Positions 42,651 to 50,708 of a stretch of DNA of 64,000 nt are shown one piece after another. The position numbers and the translations under genes were made by a program. Below the pieces are notes generated by a model that was given only the letters and a program-made list of their open reading frames with translations, did no database searches and was not told the origin of the DNA. How positions within the stretch are numbered: position 1 is the first letter of the stretch; each line of letters opens with the position of its first letter. This DNA is from LMUY01 sp965198895 (GTDB taxonomy: Bacteria > Pseudomonadota > Alphaproteobacteria > Acetobacterales > Acetobacteraceae): positions 2,604,001 through 2,668,000 of the forward strand of contig OZ240676.1 in NCBI GenBank assembly GCA_965198895.1, written 5' to 3'.

Positions 42651-43387
42651 TCCGCGCTGCCCTGTTGCTGTTGCTGCTCGCCGGGTGTGCCGCTCCGGCC
42701 CAGCACGCCGGCCCGGCCCACCAGGCGCCGCAGCGTTGGGCGGCCGTGCTGGTGGCGGGGGACGGTTCCATCCCCGTGTTCGACAACGCGACCGGCCGGA
42801 TGGCCACGTTGCTGGAAGCCGTCGGAACCTCGCCCGCCGATATCCACCGGCTCAGCGCGGCGCCGGACATGCTGGCCCAGCCGCACGTGCAACTGGCCAG
42901 CAAGGCGCAGGTGCTGGACGTGATTGCCAGCCTGCATCCCGCGCCGGGCCAGGCCTGCTTCGTGTTCATGACCTCGCACGGCGCGCATGGTCCTGGGGTG
43001 TTCCTGGCCCCCCATCACGAGTTCCTTTCTCCGGCCGACCTGGATCAGGCATTGGATGCGGGATGCGGCGCCACGCCGACGGTAGCGATCGTCTCGGCCT
43101 GCTACACGGGCAACTTCGCGCAGGCGCCGATGACGCGGCCTAACCGCATCGTGCTAACGGCGGCAGCGGCGGACCGGCCCTCGTTCGGCTGCGGCGCGGG
43201 GCAGGACCTTGCATTTTACGACGAGTGCTTGCTGCGCTCCCTTGGCAGTTTGCCGCATGGCTGGCCGGACGTGGTCACCGACACGGGGCAATGCGTCAAG
43301 CAGTTGGAAGCGCACGACAAGGAACCGCCATCAAACCCGCAAAGCTTCGTCGGCGACGCCGCAGCCCGGCTGCCGGTTCCGGGGTGA
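42647..43387 (+). CDS. Peptidase C13 (legumain-like) lipoprotein
   Basis: About 246 residues from the GTG at 42647. The N terminus VIRAALLLLLLAGCAAPAQ is a lipoprotein signal with a LAGC lipobox (Cys14), so the protein should be membrane-anchored in the periplasm. The catalytic dyad of clan CD cysteine peptidases is visible: His111 in FVFMTSHGAHG and Cys152 in IVSACYTGNFAQ, with the LTAAAADRPSFGCG block typical of bacterial C13 members. Legumains cleave after Asn/Asp; the bacterial substrates are unknown. It is the third gene of the coupled ubiA unit and nearly touches a convergent small gene. Confidence 0.88.
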   Translation: MIRAALLLLLLAGCAAPAQHAGPAHQAPQRWAAVLVAGDGSIPVFDNATGRMATLLEAVGTSPADIHRLSAAPDMLAQPHVQLASKAQVLDVIASLHPAPGQACFVFMTSHGAHGPGVFLAPHHEFLSPADLDQALDAGCGATPTVAIVSACYTGNFAQAPMTRPNRIVLTAAAADRPSFGCGAGQDLAFYDECLLRSLGSLPHGWPDVVTDTGQCVKQLEAHDKEPPSNPQSFVGDAAARLPVPG

Positions 43388-43390
43388 GGC

Positions 43391-43540
43391 TCAGGTGGTA
43401 GGAACTGCCGGCGCCGCCATGTCGTGACGGGAAATCTCGGCGAGCAGCGACCAAACCTTTGACGGTTCCATCTGGCTGTCGGGATCGTTCAGCAGCCGGT
43501 CCAACTCGTCGAGCTTCTGATCGTAGGCCTGGTCATCCAT
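43391..43540 (-). CDS. Small protein of unknown function (49 residues)
   Basis: From the ATG at 43540 the product is MDDQAYDQKLDELDRLLNDP followed by QMEPSKVWSLLAEISRHDM, an acidic helical microprotein. A GGAGG ribosome-binding site lies about ten bases before the start, and no upstream frame is needed. The DQKLDELDRLLNDP segment looks conserved in character. It is convergent with the C13 peptidase gene, 3 bases apart. No function can be assigned. Confidence 0.6.
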   Translation of the reverse strand: MDDQAYDQKLDELDRLLNDPDSQMEPSKVWSLLAEISRHDMAAPAVPTT

Positions 43541-43644
43541 TCCGCCGCCTCCATCGCAGTGCAACATACTGGTCACACAACGCGGGGGCGAGAAGACGGT
43601 TATCGCCGCATCACGCCGATTTCAGACGGGGGCGGGAGGCGTTG

Positions 43645-44850
43645 CTAAACCGAGGACGTCACGGCAGGTGCCAGCGCCGCAGCTTTCGCCGCTGGGTGGG
43701 ACGGGTTGCGGAAGCGCAGTTCACCGTCGGGCGCCACATCCGGGCCGGACATCCCGAACATCTCCAACCGCGACGCGCACGTCACCGCCACGACGGACTT
43801 GGCACCGGGATCGGTCAGGAACTGGCGCGCCTCACCCTCGAGGTCCAACCTTTCACGCATCAGCCGCCATTCGGTCCGGTCGGTGTCCTCGATGAACATG
43901 GCCAAGATGCCGGGCCGCGTGCCGGTCAGGCGGGCGGGGGCGACGGCGGCCATGCGGCGGCGGATCGCGACCGCCACCTCGTTCTCCTGCCCGCTGCGTG
44001 CCGCCATCACGAACAAGCTCCGCTCCGCCGCCGTGATTGCGATATGCGCCTCCGGGCCGAACTCGTTGCGCAGCCGGGGCATCAGGCCCAACTCGTCCGC
44101 CTGTGCCGCAGCCAGCATCAGCGGGTCCAGCCGCAGCACCGCCGCTTCGTCGTGATCGGCGCGGCGCATCGACGAGAGCATCGCGGTGATCCGGGTGTGC
44201 AGCGCGCCCAGCGCGTCGCCCTCCGGCAGGTTCTTCAATCCCTGCGGCAGCGTCATCTTCAGCAGATAGCGGCCGGGATGGCTGGCGAGCCAAGTCTGCA
44301 GCTCGGGGTCGATCCGGTCGCACAGACTGGACCACGCACCCCGGTGCACGAAGCGGCCGTCCTCGGCCGACACGACGTCACAGGCGACCTCCGCCTCGTG
44401 GCCATCGCGGTGCAGCAGCAGGTCGAAACTCGCCTCGTCCGCTAGCCCGGCAAACGCGACCTCGAACCCGCGGGCGCGCTGCATTTGCGCGATCCGCATT
44501 ACGTGGAACGAAGGAATGAGGGTGTTGTCGCCGACCGCCGCCCGCCGCAGCCGGCCGCGGAAGCGGTCCCGACTCCCCTGCGGAAGTTCGTCGAACAAGC
44601 GGCTGGCATCGGCGGCCAGGCTGGCAATACGCAGTTCGGCCACGCTCGGCAGACGGTTGCGGCCGGGCCGGAGCCAACGATTGATCGTCAGCTCCACCAC
44701 GTGTCGCTGCTGCGCTGCCCGAGACAGCCGCGTACTCCCGGCCGTCACGCCTTCCAATTCGGCGATCCGTTCCGCCCAGGCACGGGGACCGAAACCCTCC
44801 ACGAATGCTTGAAGGGCCGCGGTATCGATCGTCGATTGCGCCTGGGTCAT
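43645..44850 (-). CDS. Unknown protein, 401 residues
   Basis: I do not recognise the family. No signal peptide or membrane segment is seen. The N-terminal third is helical (ELTINRWLRPGRNRLPSVAEL, LRIASLAADASRLFDELPQG), followed by a segment with alternating strands, FEVAFAGLADEASFDLLL, HEAEVACDVVSAEDGRFVHR, which has the look of a PD-(D/E)XK-like core but with Cys where the Lys is expected, and then LQTWLASHPGRYLLKMTL. The last 120 residues are another alpha/beta unit (AHIAITAAERSLFVMAARSG). It is followed by an AT-rich stretch before aroC. Confidence 0.7.
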   Translation of the reverse strand: MTQAQSTIDTAALQAFVEGFGPRAWAERIAELEGVTAGSTRLSRAAQQRHVVELTINRWLRPGRNRLPSVAELRIASLAADASRLFDELPQGSRDRFRGRLRRAAVGDNTLIPSFHVMRIAQMQRARGFEVAFAGLADEASFDLLLHRDGHEAEVACDVVSAEDGRFVHRGAWSSLCDRIDPELQTWLASHPGRYLLKMTLPQGLKNLPEGDALGALHTRITAMLSSMRRADHDEAAVLRLDPLMLAAAQADELGLMPRLRNEFGPEAHIAITAAERSLFVMAARSGQENEVAVAIRRRMAAVAPARLTGTRPGILAMFIEDTDRTEWRLMRERLDLEGEARQFLTDPGAKSVVAVTCASRLEMFGMSGPDVAPDGELRFRNPSHPAAKAAALAPAVTSSV

Positions 44851-44947
44851 GCGAATAATTTAGGGTGCTTACGATTGCCCAGCAGAGTCACATGCCCGTG
44901 ATTGTGGTTACATTTTAACGAAGTGATCGCAGGACTAACATGGGTCA

Positions 44948-46051
44948 TTATCCGCCTCGCGGCATTCGGGTTGTGGCGGGTGCATCGGGGTTCTGCGCCC
45001 TGTGGCGCAGCAGGTGGTCCGCCAGCACACAGGCCAGCATCGCCTCCCCTACCGGCACGGCGCGAATCCCGACGCACGGGTCGTGCCGGCCGCGGGTCGC
45101 GACCTCCGCCTCGTGGCCCTGGCGGTCGACCGAGGGCACCGATGTCAGGATGGAACTGGTCGGCTTGACGGCGAAGCGGGCGACGATGGGCTGCCCGGTG
45201 GAGATTCCTCCCAAAATACCGCCGGCATGGTTGGCGCCGAACTCCACGCGCCCGTCTGCCATCCGCATCGGGTCGGCGTTCTCCTCGCCATGCAACGTCG
45301 CGGCGGCGAACCCGGCGCCGATCTCGACGCCCTTCACCGCATTGATGCCCATCAGCGCCGCCGCGATCTCGGCATCGAGCTTGGCGTAGATCGGAGCGCC
45401 CAACCCCGGCGGCACGCCCTCCGCCACGACCTCGATCACCGCGCCCACCGAGGACCCCTGCTTGCGGATGGCCGCCAGTTCTTCCTCCCAGGCGAGAGCG
45501 GTCACCGGGTCGGGGCAGAAGAATGGGTTGGCGGCCACGACGTCCCAATCCCACCGGCTGCGGTCGATCGCGTGGGCGCCGATCTGCACCAGGGCGCCGC
45601 GGATCGTGACGCCCTCCAGCACGCGCCGCGCCACCGCCCCGGCCGCGACGCGCATCGCCGTCTCCCGCGCCGACGACCGCCCGCCACCGCGATAGTCGCG
45701 GATGCCGTATTTCAGCTCGTAGGTGAGGTCGGCGTGCCCGGGCCGGAAGCGTTCGGCGATATCGGTATAGTCACGCGACCGCTGATCGGTGTTCTGGATC
45801 TCCAGCGCGATCGGCGTGCCGGTTGTCCGGCCCTCGAACGTGCCGGACAGGATGCGGACGCTATCCGCCTCCTGCCGCTGGGTGGTGAAGCGCGACTGCC
45901 CGGGCCGGCGGCGGTCGAGGAACGGCTGGATGTCCGCCTCGGTCAATGCCAGCCGGGGCGGGCAACCATCCACCACGCAGCCGATCGCCGCCCCATGGCT
46001 CTCGCCCCAGGTGGTGACGCGGAACAGATGGCCGAAGGTATTGTGGCTCAC
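44948..46051 (-). CDS. aroC: Chorismate synthase
   Basis: A 367-residue FMN-dependent enzyme that converts EPSP to chorismate, the last step of the shikimate pathway. The N terminus NTFGHLFRVTTWGESHGAAIG, the DRRRPGQSRFTTQR segment, the GGGRSSARETAMRVAAGAVAR motif and C-terminal RHDPCVGIRAVPVGEAM are all diagnostic. It begins with GTG at 46051, and the ribosome-binding site GGGAGAAG is supplied by the palindromic repeat immediately upstream. It follows fabI on the same strand across a 78-base gap, a standard alphaproteobacterial order. Confidence 0.96.
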   Translation of the reverse strand: MSHNTFGHLFRVTTWGESHGAAIGCVVDGCPPRLALTEADIQPFLDRRRPGQSRFTTQRQEADSVRILSGTFEGRTTGTPIALEIQNTDQRSRDYTDIAERFRPGHADLTYELKYGIRDYRGGGRSSARETAMRVAAGAVARRVLEGVTIRGALVQIGAHAIDRSRWDWDVVAANPFFCPDPVTALAWEEELAAIRKQGSSVGAVIEVVAEGVPPGLGAPIYAKLDAEIAAALMGINAVKGVEIGAGFAAATLHGEENADPMRMADGRVEFGANHAGGILGGISTGQPIVARFAVKPTSSILTSVPSVDRQGHEAEVATRGRHDPCVGIRAVPVGEAMLACVLADHLLRHRAQNPDAPATTRMPRGG

Positions 46052-46054
46052 TAT

Positions 46055-46100
46055 CTTCTCCCTCTCCCCTCGAGGGAGAGGGCCGGGGTGAGGGGGGGCC
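46055..46100. repeat. Single CCCTCTCCC palindrome (family A) between fabI and aroC
   Basis: One unit, CTTCTCCCTCTCCCCTCGAG followed by GGGAGAGGGCCGGGGTGAGG. Read on the minus strand it delivers GGGAGAAGATA immediately before the aroC GTG. Unlike the other sites it has no inverted partner. Confidence 0.85.
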
Positions 46101-46129
46101 GCATGAGCAATTCCCTGCCGTTGATACCG

Positions 46130-46975
46130 TTACTCCGACGGGGCCACATTGATGTCCGGCGCTGTCGGGTTCTTCATGCCCACCGTGTGATAGCCGCTAT
46201 CCACATGGTGCACCTCGCCCGTGACCCCGGACGACAAATCGGACAGCAGGTATACCCCCGCGCCCCCCACTTCCTCGATCGTCGTGTTGCGCTCCAGCGG
46301 CGAATTGTACTGGTTCCACTTTAAGATATACCGGAAATCCCCGATGCCGCTCGCCGCCAGCGTCTTGATCGGCCCGGCGCTGATCGCGTTCACCCGGATG
46401 CCCTGCCCGCCCAGATCGGCCGCCAGATACCGCACCGAGGCCTCCAAGGCCGCCTTCGCCACGCCCATGACGTTATAGTGCGGCATCACACGCTCGGCGC
46501 CGAGATAGGTCATCGTCAGCAGCGATCCACCCGCCTTCATCATCGGCACTGCCCGGGCGCACACGGCGGTGAACGAGTAACACGAGATGTCGAGCGCCGT
46601 CAGGAATGCCTCGCGCGGCGTGTCCATGTACCGGCCGCGCAGGAACGCCTTGTCTGCCCAGCCGATCGAATGGACCAGGAAGTCCAACTCGCCCCATTGC
46701 TCCTGCACCTGGGCGAAGGCTGAATCCATGCTGGAATCGTCGCTGACGTCGCACGGCAGCACCAATTCGCTGCCCACCGTCTCCGCCAGCGGGCGCACGC
46801 GCTTCTCCAATGCGTCGCCCTGGAAGGTGAACCCCAACTCGGCCCCTTGTGCCGCGCAGGCTGCGGCAATCCCCCAGGCGACCGAGCGGTCGTTGGCGAC
46901 GCCCATGATCAGACCGCGCTTGCCCGCCATCAGGGTGCCGGTGGCGGGCTTGGACCGCACGATCGTGTCCGGCAT
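46130..46975 (-). CDS. fabI: Enoyl-[acyl-carrier-protein] reductase (NADH), FabI
   Basis: 281 residues from the ATG at 46975. It reduces the enoyl-ACP double bond in fatty acid elongation and is the triclosan/isoniazid-class target. The cofactor motif GLIMGVANDRSVAWGIA, the mid-protein HSIGWADKAFLRGRYMDT, and the Tyr-x6-Lys pair in PHYNVMGVAKAALEASVRYL identify FabI rather than a generic SDR. The frame opens 37 codons upstream, but the family starts near MAGKRGLIMG. The divergent pdxH begins 128 bases away. Confidence 0.93.
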   Translation of the reverse strand: MPDTIVRSKPATGTLMAGKRGLIMGVANDRSVAWGIAAACAAQGAELGFTFQGDALEKRVRPLAETVGSELVLPCDVSDDSSMDSAFAQVQEQWGELDFLVHSIGWADKAFLRGRYMDTPREAFLTALDISCYSFTAVCARAVPMMKAGGSLLTMTYLGAERVMPHYNVMGVAKAALEASVRYLAADLGGQGIRVNAISAGPIKTLAASGIGDFRYILKWNQYNSPLERNTTIEEVGGAGVYLLSDLSSGVTGEVHHVDSGYHTVGMKNPTAPDINVAPSE

Positions 46976-47103
46976 GGTGTTGTTCCCCAGGGTATTAGAG
47001 TGTCGGGCGTGGTGACACAGGCAAGCCGGCAAGGGAAGGGGCAGCCCAGCGAAGCGGCCCGGGACAACTTGGCGAAGTGCGCGCAACCCCCCACTATACC
47101 GTG

Positions 47104-47721
47104 ATGCCCGACACCAATTTAACCGGCTCGCAGCCGGTCCCCATCGTCACCGACCCGATCGGCCTGTTTCAGGATTGGCTGGCGGAAGCGACCGCGTCCG
47201 AGCCCAACGATGCCAACGCGTTCGCCGTCGCAACCACCACGCCGGACGGCCACCCGTCGGTGCGGATGGTGCTGCTGAAGGGCGTCGATGAGCGCGGCTT
47301 CGTGTTCTACACCAACGGCCAGAGCCGCAAGGGCGCCGAACTCGCCGCCAACCCGCATGTCGCGATGCTGTTCCACTGGAAGTCGCTGCGCCGCCAGGTG
47401 CGCGTGGAGGGCCCCGTCACCAAAGTCAGCGACGCGGAGTCGGACGCCTATTTCAACAGCCGCGCCCGCATCTCCCGGCTGGGTGCCATCGCCTCCGACC
47501 AGTCCCGCCCGTTGCCGGAGCGTGGCGAACTGGAACGCCGGGTCGCCGAGTACGACAGCCGCTACCCCGGCGACAGCATCCCTCGCCCGGCCCATTGGTT
47601 CGGTTGGCGGGTGACGCCGTCCGCGATTGAGTTCTGGCAGGACATGCCGTTCCGCCTGCACGACCGCCGGGTCTACACGCGCGGCGCCGCCGGTTGGACC
47701 TCGGAGACGCTGTATCCCTGA
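47104..47721 (+). CDS. pdxH: Pyridoxamine 5'-phosphate oxidase
   Basis: About 205 residues (ATG 47104; GTG at 47101 or 47077 also possible). The FMN enzyme makes pyridoxal 5'-phosphate in the salvage/late branch of vitamin B6 synthesis. FMN-contact segments MVLLKGVDERGFVFYTNGQS and HWKSLRRQVRVEG are intact, with SRLGAIASDQSRPL and the C-terminal FWQDMPFRLHDRRVYTRG characteristic of PdxH. Its stop is 8 bases before the family B repeat. Divergent from fabI, the common alphaproteobacterial arrangement. Confidence 0.95.
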   Translation: MPDTNLTGSQPVPIVTDPIGLFQDWLAEATASEPNDANAFAVATTTPDGHPSVRMVLLKGVDERGFVFYTNGQSRKGAELAANPHVAMLFHWKSLRRQVRVEGPVTKVSDAESDAYFNSRARISRLGAIASDQSRPLPERGELERRVAEYDSRYPGDSIPRPAHWFGWRVTPSAIEFWQDMPFRLHDRRVYTRGAAGWTSETLYP

Positions 47722-47729
47722 CGTCACGT

Positions 47730-47864
47730 CATGCCAGGGCTCGACCCTGGTATCCACGGGGTTCGACGGAGCCCGGCTATGACGACGTTGCACGCTGTAA
47801 TGCCAGGCAGTCCTATGACGCCATCAGCCCTACCCCGTGGATACCCGGATCAAGTCCGGGCATG
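47730..47864. repeat. Inverted repeat, GGCTTGACCC family (family B), containing the next gene's start
   Basis: Arms at 47730-47759 and 47835-47864 are complementary 30-base units (with a few mismatches) ending in CATG. The right arm ends at the ATG chosen as the start of the kinase-like gene (47862-47864), so the repeat defines the 5' edge of that gene's coding region. Confidence 0.82.
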
Positions 47865-49292
47865 ACGGTGACCGAGCAGCAGGACGTTCGCGATCTGCTG
47901 AAACGCCTCTCCGGCAGGGATCCGGAGGAGACGCAGATTTCGGCCGTGTTCGTCGGCGGCGACACCGTGTTCAAGCTTAAGCGAGCGGTGCGGCTGGCCT
48001 TCCTCGATTTCACCGACCTCGACGCCCGGCGGCATTTCCTCGAGCGCGAGCTGGAGCTGAACCAGCCCGCCGCGCCAGGCCTGTACCGCGACGTCGTGCC
48101 CATTACTCGCGAAGCCGGCGGCCTGACGCTCGACGGCCACGGCGAGGTGGTGGACTGGGTGCTCCGCATGGCGCCCATCCCCGCTGGCGACTTCATGCTC
48201 GACCGGATCAAGACCGGCCTGCCGGACGCCATGCTCGATGCGCTCGGCGACATGGTGGCCGAGGACCACGCCCGCCGCCCGGCCGTGCGCGACCACGACG
48301 CCGGCCATCCCGGCCGCAACGCCCGTGGCAACGCGCAGGCGGCGCTGCAGGCCGGTTTGCCTGCAGACAAGGTCGCCGACTGGCTGCAGGCGGCGGAGGC
48401 GGCGCTCGAAGCGGCAGCCCCTTTGCTCACCGAGCGTGCCGCCGCCGGGTTCGTGCGCCGCGCCCATGGCGACCTGCATCTTGGCAACATCTGTCTATGG
48501 GGCGGCAAGCCGGTGCCGTTCGACGCGCTCGAGTTCGACGAGGCGATGGCGACGATCGACCTGGCCTACGACATTGCCTTCCTGGTGATGGACCTGGACC
48601 GGCGGGCCGGCCGGGCTGCGGCCAACCGGGTGCTGAACCGCTACGTCGCCCGCACCGGCGATGCGGCGCTGGTGCGGCTGCTCCCCGGCTTCCTGTCGCG
48701 CCGGGCGATGGTGCGCGCCCATGTTACCGGGGACACCGGCTACCTGGATGCGGCGCTCGGCTACCTGCACCCGGCACCTGGCCGCGTGGTCGCGATCGGC
48801 GGCTTGCCCGGCACCGGCAAGTCCACCCTGGCCCGTGCCCTGGCCCCCGGATTGGGCGGCGCCCCGGGCGCCCTGATCCTGCGCAGCGACGAGATCCGCA
48901 AGCGCCTGCGCGGCGTGGCGCCGGAGGACCGTCTTGGGCGCGAGGCCTACACGCCGGAGGCAAATGCCCGTACCGATGCAGCACTGCTGGAGAGGGTTTG
49001 CGCGGCGGCGATCCACGGCGTGATCGCCGATGCCACGTTCCTGTCGCCTGCGCTGCGCCACGCCGTGGCGTCGCGGGACGCCCGGGGATCGTTTGCCGGC
49101 ATCTGGCTGGAGGCACCGATGCATGAGTTGGAACGCCGGGTCGCCGCACGGACGGGCGATGCCTCCGATGCGACGGTTGCGGTGTTGCACAAGCTTGCGG
49201 CGGTGGATGCGGGGCCGATGGACTGGCATCGCGTGCCGGCGGATGAGCACGCCGTGGATCGGTGCCGGGCGTTGCTGAAAATGGTCGGCTGA
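47862..49292 (+). CDS. Two-domain kinase: APH-like domain plus P-loop ATPase domain
   Basis: About 476 residues from the ATG at 47862 (a GTG at 47868 is an alternative; the frame is open further upstream). Residues 1 to about 300 resemble aminoglycoside phosphotransferase-fold proteins with the catalytic HGDLHLGNICLW and FDALEFDEAMATIDLAYDIA blocks. The C-terminal 160 residues are a P-loop kinase with GGLPGTGKSTLAR (about 313-325), IADATFLSP and a downstream RVAARTGDASDA region. The fusion occurs in many alphaproteobacteria; the phosphorylated substrate is unknown. Its last codon and stop fall inside a REP element. Confidence 0.85.
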   Translation: MTVTEQQDVRDLLKRLSGRDPEETQISAVFVGGDTVFKLKRAVRLAFLDFTDLDARRHFLERELELNQPAAPGLYRDVVPITREAGGLTLDGHGEVVDWVLRMAPIPAGDFMLDRIKTGLPDAMLDALGDMVAEDHARRPAVRDHDAGHPGRNARGNAQAALQAGLPADKVADWLQAAEAALEAAAPLLTERAAAGFVRRAHGDLHLGNICLWGGKPVPFDALEFDEAMATIDLAYDIAFLVMDLDRRAGRAAANRVLNRYVARTGDAALVRLLPGFLSRRAMVRAHVTGDTGYLDAALGYLHPAPGRVVAIGGLPGTGKSTLARALAPGLGGAPGALILRSDEIRKRLRGVAPEDRLGREAYTPEANARTDAALLERVCAAAIHGVIADATFLSPALRHAVASRDARGSFAGIWLEAPMHELERRVAARTGDASDATVAVLHKLAAVDAGPMDWHRVPADEHAVDRCRALLKMVG

Positions 49293-49345
49293 AGCCCACC
49301 CTACGGCGAGGTGACATCACTCGTAGGGCGGGGCTTCAGCCCGCC
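49287..49345. repeat. Inverted REP pair (GTAG type) at the end of the kinase gene
   Basis: The left unit (about 49287-49304) is on the minus strand: its CTAC head (49301-49304) and GGGTGGGCTTCAGCC-type hairpin include the TGA stop of the kinase gene. The right unit starts with GTAG at 49323-49326 and continues GGCGGGGCTTCAGCCCGCC to 49345. Same head and hairpin logic as the REPs beside the transposase at 18924, though with a TTC loop and different stem. It lies between convergent genes, a usual REP position. Confidence 0.8.
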
Positions 49346-49348
49346 ACG

Positions 49349-50071
49349 CTAGTACATATGTTGCCCGCCGTTGATCGACAGCGTCGACCCGGTGATGAAA
49401 TCGCCGTCGTCGCTGGTCAGGAACACCACCCCGCGCGCGATGTCGCTGGCGTGGCCCAGCCGGCCCATCGGGATGCGCGCCACGATCTTGGTCAGCACAT
49501 CCGGCGGCACGGCGCGCACCATCTCCGTGTCCACATAACCCGGGGCGATCGCGTTGACGGTGATGCCGAACCGGGCCCCCTCCTGCGCCAGCGCCTTGGT
49601 GAAACCGTGGATGCCGGATTTCGCCGCGGCGTAGTTCACCTGGCCATACTGCCCGGCCTGGCCGTTGATGGAGCCGATGTTCACGACCCGGCCGAACTTC
49701 GCCTGCCGCATGCCTTCGAACGTCAGCTTGCACAGGTTGAAGCAGGACCCGAGATTGGTATCCATCACGGCGTCCCACATGTCGCGCGTCATGCGCGCCA
49801 TCGTGCCGTCGCGGGTGATGCCGGCATTGTTGACCAGGATCTCCACCGGGCCATGCTGCTCGGCGATCTGCTTGATCGCGCCCTCGCACGCGGCGAAGTC
49901 CCCCGCGTCGAACTTGAGCACCGCGATCCCTGTCGCCTCGCTGAAGCTTTTTGCGGCGTGCTCGTTGCCGACATAGCTCGCGACGACGGTGCGCCCGGCG
50001 GCATGCAGGGCCACGCTGATGGCCTCTCCGATACCGCGCGTTCCGCCGGTGACCAATGCTACTCGTGCCAT
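49349..50071 (-). CDS. phbB: Acetoacetyl-CoA reductase
   Basis: A 240-residue NADPH-dependent SDR that reduces acetoacetyl-CoA to (R)-3-hydroxybutyryl-CoA, the monomer for PHB. TGGTRGIGEAI at residues 8-18, NNAGITRDGTM, Ser134, and Tyr147-x3-Lys151 (NYAAAKSGIHGF) complete the active site; QYGQVNYAAAKSG and PMGRLGHASDIARGVVFL are PhbB-like. A strong GAGGGAGG ribosome-binding site precedes the ATG. It is separated from the GNAT gene by 102 bases, so it may have its own promoter or be the tail of the pha operon. Confidence 0.92.
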   Translation of the reverse strand: MARVALVTGGTRGIGEAISVALHAAGRTVVASYVGNEHAAKSFSEATGIAVLKFDAGDFAACEGAIKQIAEQHGPVEILVNNAGITRDGTMARMTRDMWDAVMDTNLGSCFNLCKLTFEGMRQAKFGRVVNIGSINGQAGQYGQVNYAAAKSGIHGFTKALAQEGARFGITVNAIAPGYVDTEMVRAVPPDVLTKIVARIPMGRLGHASDIARGVVFLTSDDGDFITGSTLSINGGQHMY

Positions 50072-50173
50072 GATTTCCTCCCTCTTTCTGGGCTGTCCTA
50101 CCGACAGGCGCCCGGACAGCGAGAGATCATCCTTGCCCGATCAAACGGTGAGCGCAACGCGGATCAGCGGGCC

Positions 50174-50701
50174 TTACACGCTATTGTGGTGGCGCCACTC
50201 TGCCGCCGTCTGGCCCCACAAATCGGCCTCCTCACCCTCGAAGGGGGCCGGCAGCGCAGTCGGGCCGCGATTGGCCGAGCCCAGGCGCCGGGCGACGGCG
50301 GTGGATTGCGTGTTCGTTGGCGCGATGACGTGCACGATGTCGGTCCAGCCGAGTTCGCCGATCGCCCATTCGATGGACGCGGCGGCTGCTTCCGTGGCGT
50401 AGCCCCGCCCCCACGAGTCTCGGACGATGCTCCAGCCGATCTCAGTACCGGGCCAGCCCTCCGGATGCCAGGGGCCGACCCGGCCGACCCATCGCCCGCT
50501 GCTGCGCTCGATGACTGAGAACATGCCGTGGCCCCGCAAGGCCCAGCTGCCCGCCATCAGCGCCAGCCCGCGCCAGGCGGCGGCCCGTGGTTTGGCGCCG
50601 CCCATGTGAATCATCGCCGGGCCGTCCGCCACCATCGCCGCCCAGGAATCCAGATCGGCCTCGACGGGCGGCCGGAGAGTCAGCCGCGCCGTCTCGATCA
50701 C
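50174..50701 (-). CDS. GNAT-family N-acetyltransferase (RimJ/RimL-like)
   Basis: A 175-residue acetyl-CoA-dependent acetyltransferase starting with GTG. The N terminus IETARLTLRPPVEADLDSWAAMV and the acetyl-CoA loop region WGRGYATEAAAASIEWAIGELG are typical of the RimJ/RimL group; the C-terminal HVIAPTNTQSTAVARRLG matches too. It sits inside the PHB locus, 7 bases after phbA. Its acceptor is unknown; a link with PHB metabolism would be context inference only. Confidence 0.85.
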   Translation of the reverse strand: MIETARLTLRPPVEADLDSWAAMVADGPAMIHMGGAKPRAAAWRGLALMAGSWALRGHGMFSVIERSSGRWVGRVGPWHPEGWPGTEIGWSIVRDSWGRGYATEAAAASIEWAIGELGWTDIVHVIAPTNTQSTAVARRLGSANRGPTALPAPFEGEEADLWGQTAAEWRHHNSV

Positions 50702-50708
50702 GGGCAGC

